Assembly (NCBI RefSeq): GCF_000196675.2
Contig: NC_015312.1
Coordinates: 4,650,001-4,714,000, forward strand
Direction of reading: 5' to 3'
Source of the DNA: Pseudonocardia benzenivorans CB1190
Lineage (GTDB): Bacteria > Actinomycetota > Actinomycetes > Mycobacteriales > Pseudonocardiaceae
Length of the DNA stretch: 64,000 bases
The position numbers were made by a program, and so were the translations under genes. Of the stretch, positions 58,212 to 64,000 are shown in pieces. How positions within the stretch are numbered: position 1 is the first letter of the stretch; each line of letters opens with the position of its first letter. The notes under the pieces are model-generated. The model did not search any database. It was given only the letters and a program-made list of their open reading frames with translations, and was not told the DNA's origin.

Positions 58212-61200
58212 TCACCCGACATCGGCCGCGTGTGACTCGTCAAGGTCCACGCTGGCCTCCGAGGCGTGGTCGTCGGTGTGCCAGTGAGCGAGTTGAGCCG
58301 CGCGGAGGTCGGCGTCGGCCTGGTGGTCGGCAATCTCGCGGGCTTGGATTTCGGCCAGCGCCCTCGCGGCGCGGTCAAGGGAGACCGTGACGTCCTCAGC
58401 GCTCGGGACGCGAACGAGGTCGTCGCGAGCCTGGCGAGGTTCGCGGGCGGCGACGTCGCGTAGATCGTCGAGCGCGGTTTCGGGCATCTGCCGGTCGTGG
58501 ACGTGCGGGAGGGGCACGTGCCGGCGCTCGTCGCCGCGGTCGATGTCCGCATCGGTGATTCCTCGGTACTGGTCTTCGCGCATGTCGGCGTCGCGAGCTG
58601 CCGCAAGCCACTCCTCGGCCGTGACCAGTGGTTCCGACTCGATATCGGCGCGACGGTCTGCCAGGACAGCTGCGGCCTCGTCGGCTGCTGCGCAACTTCC
58701 GGCGGTGTGGGCCAGCCAACGCGCGCGGGCGTCGTCGACGTGCTCGAGCTGGCCGACGCGGCCGTCGAGGGCCTCAGCGAGCGCCGCCGCTTCCGCAGCC
58801 TCACGCCGCAGTCGGGCCTGGTCTGGGAGGGGCGCAGCGTCGGCCTCGGCGAGACGCAGGCTTGTGTCGCGTCGGTGGTTCTCGGCAGCTTGTCGAGTGG
58901 CAGCGAGTTCGTTGCCGACGAACGGCGGGGCGAAAGACTGCTCGCGCTCCCACGCGCGTACCCGCATCCTTAGTTGGCCATCGGACAGTTCCGCGGCCTC
59001 CCTGCTGACTTCGGGACGGCCGAGGGCTCGCCACGCCGCGCGGTAGGCGGCGTAGTGCTCGATCTGACCAGCGCGTGGCGCCCGTCCAAGAACGTCCAGC
59101 GCACCAGCTGGGTCGGTGAGGTCGCGATGCGCCGCCACCGCGGTCGCTGCCTGCCGCCAGGCATCCTGCCGCGTGGGTTCTGACGGTAGCGGCCCGAAAG
59201 CCTCGACAGCCCAGGCGGGCGGATCGGCGACGATGGCCATCCCGAGCGCGTCAGAGCGGTCGTCGGCCGTCGACGCGAGACGGTCGAGGTAGGTCTGCCA
59301 CGCCTGATCGTCGAGTCTCGGGACTCGGGAGGTCCAGGTTTCCCCGACGGGGTCGAGCCGAAGGCCGCGGTCGGTGATGCGGGTGTGGATGACGTTGGAC
59401 AGGTTCCGCGCCCCGGCCAGTGGTCGGTCCTCGATCGCTGCAGCGAGGACTATGCGCGGGTCGTGGCCGGCAAGCTCGACGCGCCGCAGGATGCGGGTCA
59501 GGGTCGCGGCCCCGTCCTCGGCAGCGATCTGCAGCCGCTGAGACCCGGTCAGGGCGCCGTCGGCGGCGAGTTGATCGAGCCACCGAGCGGTGCGGTCGGT
59601 CGCGGCGAGCTGCGAGGCGTCGGCGAGCAACTCGACCGCGGCACGCAGACTTCCGTTGTCGGCTGCGGAGTCCGCGGCGGTGGTGAGCGCCGAGCGGCTG
59701 GTGTGCTGGTCGTCGGGGTCGAGCAGGCCTGCGAGCATCGCCACGGGGTGGCGGTGCAGGTTCTGGTCGGGTCGGCCCTGGGCGGGGTCGTCGATCGTGG
59801 TTGTGGTGGCGATGTGGGCGGTGTTGGTGTGGCGGCCTCGGGACATGCCGACGTAGAGCGCGGCCGGGCCGGTGCGGGTGGTGACGACGGTGTGGCTGGT
59901 GTCGACCGTCGCGCCTTGGGCTGCGTGCACGGTCGAGGCGTAGCCGAGCGCCAGGTGCTGCTGCACATAGGCGGCGGGCAGGACGATGCGGTCGCCGTGC
60001 TGTTCGCCGTCGGGTCCGTGCCCGGTGATCACGGCCACCTCGAGGCTACCGTCGGATCGGGTTGCGGTGACGCGGTAGGTCTCGCGGTTGATGGGGCCGC
60101 GCCGGTTGCCCTCGAGGCCGGCGAGGTGCCAGCCGTTGCGGCGGGCCTCAACGAGGTCTCCGACCCCGGCCTGGACGCCCTGCAGGCCGAGCGGCACCCC
60201 GTCTTCGGTGACCTTTCCGAGCCGGACGAGCTCGGCGCGCAGCTGCGCGGACAGGCCCCCGGCCTGCTCGTTGGTGTCGACGATGAGCAGGCTGCGGCGC
60301 CCGGCGAGGGTGTCGGCCAGCCAGGCGCGGGTCGCCGAGGTCTCGGCCTGTTCGAGAGTGCCGGAATCCAGTAGGCGGCCGTGTTCGAAGTACGTGCGGA
60401 GCACGCGCTCGTCGCCGGCACGCAGTTGCAGGGACGCGGCCCGTTCCCAGTCGTCGGTGAAGCGGCGGGCATCGGCGAGCTCGTAGCGAGCACCGGAGTT
60501 CGCGAGCAGGTCCATGCCGCCGCCGGCGCCGACCGCGGCAAGCTGCTTGTGGTCACCGACCAGCAGCAGCTTCCCACCGGCCCGATCTACGTGGTCGTGG
60601 ATGGCTGCCAGGGAGGCGGTGTCGGTCATCGCGGACTCGTCGACGACCACCAGGTCCCCCGCGTGCAGGGCCCAGCCGCGGTCGTCGTCGCGGACCGTGC
60701 CCTCGGCCGGTGGCGTGGCGAGCCGGTCCTGGCATGCAAGCCAGCGGGTGACATTGCGCGCGGTCAGGCCCTCGCCGGCGAGGACGTCGGTGGCGACCTG
60801 GCTGGTCGCCAAGCCGAACACCCGCCGCGCCGGGGTCTCGGCGGCGGTGGGTGCGGACTCCCAGGCTCGCGCGATCGCACCCACGACGAAGCTCTTCCCG
60901 GTCCCGGCCGGACCAACCAGCGACTCGATCCGTGCGCCCGAGGTCAGCACGCCCTCGACCGCGGCGACCTGGTCGGGGCCCAGGGCGATTCCGGACTCGG
61001 CGAGACCAACCAGAAAGGCCCGGGCATGTGCGCGAGACACGACCGCAGCCGAGGTGTCGGCCGTGGCGGCGACGAGGAACCGCTCGGTGCGGACGTGGTC
61101 GGGCGTGGCGTAGAGCTGCGCCCCGGGCTGCTGGTAGGCCGACTCGCCGTTGGCCAGCCGCAGCTGCGCAGGTAACGCGTCGTCCGCGGCCCGTGCAGTG

Positions 61201-62585
61201 TCCAGCGGTGTCGCAGCGGACAGTGCCGCCGCCGTGAGCTCGTCGAGCAGTCGGCCGATGTCAGCGCCCGCGGTCACGCCGAGATGGTCGGGTAGCGCTG
61301 CGTTGATCGCTGCCGTGAGGTCCGCCCGGGTCCACGCGGCCTTGCGGGACTGCACGTCCGCCAGCGCCAGCTCGACGACCGCCGCCGGCGACCACGCCTC
61401 CACCGCCGGACCGCCGTCGGCGCGCGCGCCCAGGGCTGATTCGGCGACCCCGACGAGCCCGCCCGTGACCTCGCCGCGGATCCGGGCGTCGATCCGGTCC
61501 AGGAGCTGGTCGCGGGTCTCCCCCGTGTGGGATTTGGCCCGCCGGGTGATGAGGGTCGCGTGCTGGGCGATCCGCTCCCTCTCGTAGCTCGTCGGCGCCC
61601 GCCCGTGCCTCGCCTCGAAGCCCGCGATCAGATCCGCGGCCTTGGCCGTGACCGCGCGACGCCGGGAGGAGACGAGAGCCATCGCCTCCTGCGAGACACC
61701 GACGACCTCACGGGCTTTCCCGTCGGGGCGCGTGGCGATGAGCAGACCGAGAGCGCTCGTGAGGCGTTCCTCGGTGGTGCGTTCGGCAACCGCGGCCCCG
61801 GCGGGGCGCCAACGGTGCAGGCTGCGCCCGTCGACGGTCCGCCACGCTCCGTCGGGGCCTTCGACGCGGTTGAGGATCGTGTTGTGAATGTGCAGCTGCG
61901 GGTCGTGATCCCGCGAGTCATGCTGAAAGAACGACGCCACCACCCAGTCATGCGCATCCGCGTGCCGGCCCGCCGCACCCCCGTGATGCCCGAGGCGGGT
62001 GTAGCCGGCCTTCTCCGCCATATAGGCCAGGCCGGCGTTGTTCCCGGCCCAGATCGCGTCCTCCACCGCCGACCGGAACTGCCCCCACGCCTCCGCTGCG
62101 GTCTCGTCCCCCGCTGCGCGGGCGGCGGTCTCCTTTGCCTCGAACGCGGTGTGGACCAGCGTGATGGACTTGGCGACGCTGAACGTCATGTCGTAGAACG
62201 CCACGTTCCGCCGCGCCGCCTTGCCCGCTTCTGTACGGAGTTCAACGCGGCGTTCAGCCGACGCGTTCGGCTCGCGTTCAACCGCCGCGGCGTACAACTC
62301 GTCCTCTGACTGGTAGCGCCGTCCCGTGTGCCCGAGCGTGCTCACCTCGTCCCACCGAGAGGGGTCGTTGAACGCCTCGTGGCGGGGGTCGAGGAACCGC
62401 TCGTAGACCGCCTTCATGTCCTGGGCCTCGACCAGCCCCCGCAGACCCAGCTTCTCCGCCCCGGCCCCCCACCAACGGCCCGGAGGCTCTCCCTCGGTGA
62501 CGGCGCCGGTGTAGTAGTTCTCCCGCCCTGCGGCAACCTGCTTGAGCAGGTAGTCGGGGCTGTAGCCGTTGTTGATCCTCAGCAC
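58212..62585 (-). CDS. MobF-type conjugative relaxase with helicase domain
   Basis: The 1457-residue protein has an N-terminal TrwC/MobF relaxase domain (begins VLRINNGYSPDYLLKQV; three-His metal motif HDPQLHIHN at about 61879-61905; Ser/Tyr-rich catalytic region YYTG near residue 25) and an SF1 helicase with Walker A GPAGTGKS (60888-60911), VVVDESAMTD, and the C-terminal STVHAAQGATVD motif. It nicks oriT and unwinds DNA for transfer. The C-terminal 350 residues are helical and charged. GTG at 62583-62585 is the start where homology begins; in-frame upstream sequence lacks coding character. Confidence 0.92.
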   Translation of the reverse strand: MLRINNGYSPDYLLKQVAAGRENYYTGAVTEGEPPGRWWGAGAEKLGLRGLVEAQDMKAVYERFLDPRHEAFNDPSRWDEVSTLGHTGRRYQSEDELYAAAVEREPNASAERRVELRTEAGKAARRNVAFYDMTFSVAKSITLVHTAFEAKETAARAAGDETAAEAWGQFRSAVEDAIWAGNNAGLAYMAEKAGYTRLGHHGGAAGRHADAHDWVVASFFQHDSRDHDPQLHIHNTILNRVEGPDGAWRTVDGRSLHRWRPAGAAVAERTTEERLTSALGLLIATRPDGKAREVVGVSQEAMALVSSRRRAVTAKAADLIAGFEARHGRAPTSYERERIAQHATLITRRAKSHTGETRDQLLDRIDARIRGEVTGGLVGVAESALGARADGGPAVEAWSPAAVVELALADVQSRKAAWTRADLTAAINAALPDHLGVTAGADIGRLLDELTAAALSAATPLDTARAADDALPAQLRLANGESAYQQPGAQLYATPDHVRTERFLVAATADTSAAVVSRAHARAFLVGLAESGIALGPDQVAAVEGVLTSGARIESLVGPAGTGKSFVVGAIARAWESAPTAAETPARRVFGLATSQVATDVLAGEGLTARNVTRWLACQDRLATPPAEGTVRDDDRGWALHAGDLVVVDESAMTDTASLAAIHDHVDRAGGKLLLVGDHKQLAAVGAGGGMDLLANSGARYELADARRFTDDWERAASLQLRAGDERVLRTYFEHGRLLDSGTLEQAETSATRAWLADTLAGRRSLLIVDTNEQAGGLSAQLRAELVRLGKVTEDGVPLGLQGVQAGVGDLVEARRNGWHLAGLEGNRRGPINRETYRVTATRSDGSLEVAVITGHGPDGEQHGDRIVLPAAYVQQHLALGYASTVHAAQGATVDTSHTVVTTRTGPAALYVGMSRGRHTNTAHIATTTTIDDPAQGRPDQNLHRHPVAMLAGLLDPDDQHTSRSALTTAADSAADNGSLRAAVELLADASQLAATDRTARWLDQLAADGALTGSQRLQIAAEDGAATLTRILRRVELAGHDPRIVLAAAIEDRPLAGARNLSNVIHTRITDRGLRLDPVGETWTSRVPRLDDQAWQTYLDRLASTADDRSDALGMAIVADPPAWAVEAFGPLPSEPTRQDAWRQAATAVAAHRDLTDPAGALDVLGRAPRAGQIEHYAAYRAAWRALGRPEVSREAAELSDGQLRMRVRAWEREQSFAPPFVGNELAATRQAAENHRRDTSLRLAEADAAPLPDQARLRREAAEAAALAEALDGRVGQLEHVDDARARWLAHTAGSCAAADEAAAVLADRRADIESEPLVTAEEWLAAARDADMREDQYRGITDADIDRGDERRHVPLPHVHDRQMPETALDDLRDVAAREPRQARDDLVRVPSAEDVTVSLDRAARALAEIQAREIADHQADADLRAAQLAHWHTDDHASEASVDLDESHAADVG

Positions 62586-62830
62586 CCGCACCACCCCCAC
62601 GACCAGCCGATCCACGCATGGGCCGATGCGGCAGCGCGGAGCGCCCCGTCGGGTCGGCCGGAGGCCGGCCCTCCCCGTCGGATCGTGATGCAAAGGTGTG
62701 ATGGCTTTGATCTTGTAGGGGTTGAGTCTGTTTCGGTGGCTTTGTCGGTCTTGCTGGTGTGCTGCTGGGTCGTGCTGGTCGTGGTCGTGAGCTGAGCTGC
62801 TGATGGGTGCTGGTTGGCGTTGGTGGTCAT
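62579..62830 (-). CDS. Possible small Thr-rich protein between the DUF2637 gene and relaxase
   Basis: An 83-residue frame whose ATG overlaps the DUF2637 stop (ATGA) and whose stop overlaps the relaxase start. The first 55 residues (MTTNANQHPSAAQLTTTTST...) look like a disordered polar peptide; the rest looks noncoding. It may be a genuine coupled gene or chance. Confidence 0.3.
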   Translation of the reverse strand: MTTNANQHPSAAQLTTTTSTTQQHTSKTDKATETDSTPTRSKPSHLCITIRRGGPASGRPDGALRAAASAHAWIGWSWGWCGC

Positions 62831-63747
62831 GGCTGGGTGTCCTCGTGGCTGTCGGGGAGCGGGGTGCCGGTGGCGTCCGGGGCGGCCGCAGGCCGCGCGT
62901 GGGCGGCCTGCTGGTCCTCGCGGAGCGTCTTGAGCGCGGTGGCAGCGGTGCCGCGGGAGACACCGGCTTCGGCCTCGACCTCGGAGACGGTCGGGAGCTC
63001 TCCGGAGCGGGCCGCGAGGCGCGCTGCGGCCGCGAGAGCGCGGTCGCGGGCGGGTGCTTCCGGCCCCCTGGCGGGGCCACGTTCAAGGCGTCCGGTCCGG
63101 CCGACGAACGGGGTGACCACCCCGTCGGCGCCGTTGAACGATTCGGCCGTCGACGGGGCGTCGGCGACGATCGGGAGGGGCGCGGTGAGGGGCTCTGAAC
63201 GCTCGATTGAACGCCCAGTTGAACGCTCTGAACGGCTGAACGCCTCGGATTGAACGGACTGAACGCTCGAGTCTGAACGGTGGGCGTCGGCGTGAACAGC
63301 TGAACGCTCCCCCGTTGAACGGCCTCCGTTGTCGGTGGGATGGTCGGCGGCGAGCAGGTGCAGCAGGTGCGCGGCGAGCGCCGCGGCGATGGCCGGCCAC
63401 GCCCCGATCCCGAACCGCAACGCGCTCGGCACCGCCAACCCCGCAACCGCGCTGGGGTTGACGTCGCTGGCCAGGAATACCGCCTGCGCCAGCCCTGACA
63501 ACCCGGCCGACAACACGACAACCGACCAGGCGTAGCCGCGCGCCGAACCCTCCAGGCGGGCGGTGGCTGTGTAGGCGACCACAGCGAGACCGTCGGTGAT
63601 GAGCGGGTAGATCCAGGCGATCGACGTCGGCACTCGCGCTGCGACGGCGACCTCGTAGAGACCGTGCGCCGTCGCCGCGGCGGCGCCCAGGGCGACGATG
63701 AGCCCGGGCAGCCACAACACCCACCGGCTCCCCCTGTTGTCGGTCAT
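62827..63747 (-). CDS. DUF2637 membrane protein with C-terminal helix-turn-helix
   Basis: The 306-residue protein has four N-terminal membrane segments (WLPGLIVALGAAAATAHGLYE; WIYPLITDGLAVVAYTAT), the DUF2637 signature typical of actinobacterial plasmid and ICE transfer regions (Spd-type). A Ser/Arg-rich linker of about 70 residues follows, then a helix-turn-helix near 265-290 (LPTVSEVEAEAGVSRGTAATALKTL). ATG overlaps the upstream stop (ATGA). The linker DNA holds the TGAACG repeats noted separately. Confidence 0.85.
   Translation of the reverse strand: MTDNRGSRWVLWLPGLIVALGAAAATAHGLYEVAVAARVPTSIAWIYPLITDGLAVVAYTATARLEGSARGYAWSVVVLSAGLSGLAQAVFLASDVNPSAVAGLAVPSALRFGIGAWPAIAAALAAHLLHLLAADHPTDNGGRSTGERSAVHADAHRSDSSVQSVQSEAFSRSERSTGRSIERSEPLTAPLPIVADAPSTAESFNGADGVVTPFVGRTGRLERGPARGPEAPARDRALAAAARLAARSGELPTVSEVEAEAGVSRGTAATALKTLREDQQAAHARPAAAPDATGTPLPDSHEDTQP
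63135..63320 (+). repeat. Cluster of TGAACG repeats inside the DUF2637 gene
   Basis: About eleven TGAACG hexamers occur in 185 bases on the plus strand (for example 63195-63280 holds seven), in all three codon phases of the minus-strand gene. Three more in opposite orientation lie at 62239-62280 in the relaxase start region. The phase independence suggests a DNA-level binding array. Confidence 0.5.
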
Positions 63748-63998
63748 CGGGGCGGCTGCCGTTCCCGGCTGGTGTCGCCGCGCTGGATCAGCCGCCGAGC
63801 AACAGCGGACCAGTCCCCCGCCGCGGAGATCGCATGCGAGGCCTGCCGAGCCGCGGCCATCCGTGAGGTGCGGAGGACGGCGACTTCGGCGGCGAGACGG
63901 CCGGCGATGACGAGCGGGTCGCGCTCGACCAGGCAGCCGATCACGAACACCGCGACAGCGGCGAGCTTGGCCTCGGTATCGGCGTCGGCCCATTCCGC
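63744..63998 (-). CDS. Hypothetical ICE protein, 5' partial
   Basis: The frame is open to the window edge (visible from EWADADTEAKLAAVAVFVIG), giving 84 residues here. It is a helical, Ala-rich cytosolic domain (LAAEVAVLRTSRMAAARQASHAIS) ending in RERQPPR and overlapping the DUF2637 ATG by four bases. No function is recognised; likely part of the transfer operon. Confidence 0.55.
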   Translation of the reverse strand, partial: AEWADADTEAKLAAVAVFVIGCLVERDPLVIAGRLAAEVAVLRTSRMAAARQASHAISAAGDWSAVARRLIQRGDTSRERQPPR

Positions 63999-64000
63999 GG

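Noticed and set aside
59385..60374. Plus-strand frame within the relaxase gene
   Set aside because: Gly/Val/Asp-rich antisense frame without domains.
62586..63521. N-terminal extension of the relaxase frame
   Set aside because: The frame stays open upstream but is Pro/Arg/Ser-rich, overlaps the DUF2637 gene and lacks homology; relaxase domains begin at the conserved LRINNGYSPDYLL.

Overview
The window is high-GC actinobacterial DNA. Dense genes are chained by ATGA/GTGA stop-start overlaps, GTG starts are frequent, and several genes start a few bases after a -10 box, which suggests leaderless mRNAs. An Lsr2 protein and a mycothiol-type DinB enzyme fit an actinomycete. The mix (carotenoid oxygenase, LuxR giants, plasmid-type ParB, DUF2637) would suit the Pseudonocardiales, but that placement is inference.

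Left part (1-13.3 kb), apparently chromosome: a carotenoid oxygenase (5' end outside the window) and a membrane protein; a convergent large LuxR/AAA regulator; a five-gene minus-strand operon (VOC protein, 65-aa protein, flavin disulfide oxidoreductase, Cys-containing small protein, SDR); a divergent MOSC/ferredoxin-reductase/ferredoxin fusion; a GlsB-type membrane protein; an alpha/beta hydrolase; and an HD-GYP/LuxR regulator.

At 13315-13356 lies the 3' half of an elongator tRNA-Met on the minus strand, with no matching 5' half. This is what one end of an element integrated in a tRNA gene looks like. Everything to its right is best read as one large genomic island or ICE whose far end, with the intact tRNA and probably the integrase, lies beyond the window. 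Supporting this are a broken plasmid-type ParB, an IS110 element, unplaced small genes, an Lsr2 silencer, and at the right edge a MobF relaxase/helicase behind a DUF2637 membrane protein.

The main cargo is: (1) 13.8-18.9 kb, a compact operon of a ubiquitin-like protein, a ThiF/E1-like enzyme with an extra N-terminal domain and a DUF6527 protein (candidate deconjugase), preceded by a sigma-like regulator, a partner protein and an ImmA/IrrE metalloprotease with a zinc-ribbon tail. This is a bacterial ubiquitin-like conjugation system and the most notable find. (2) 26.7-33.4 kb, TSUP and arsenic-type transporters, an ArsR-SRPBCC-DinB operon, DoxX, and a MerR/phosphotransferase pair sharing a perfect palindrome. 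(3) 33.4-39.8 kb, a sulfane-sulfur module (MBL-rhodanese fusion, MFS, ArsR-rhodanese fusion), a methyltransferase and a His-tailed MFS exporter. (4) 40.5-50.2 kb, a copper and envelope disulfide module (CopA, TlpA, VKOR, DsbA-like, L,D-transpeptidase; M23, CtaG, CopC; Lsr2). (5) 52.7-57.6 kb, MntH, a Cd/Zn/Pb-type P-ATPase, a CadC-type sensor and a CDF exporter. Two near-identical copies of an unknown Asp/Asn/Lys/Trp/His-rich protein gene, each with the same leader and the same 15-bp terminator hairpin, flank the copper block.

Starts chosen by overlap or RBS are noted per entry. No rRNA, CRISPR array, complete tRNA or tyrosine integrase was seen.
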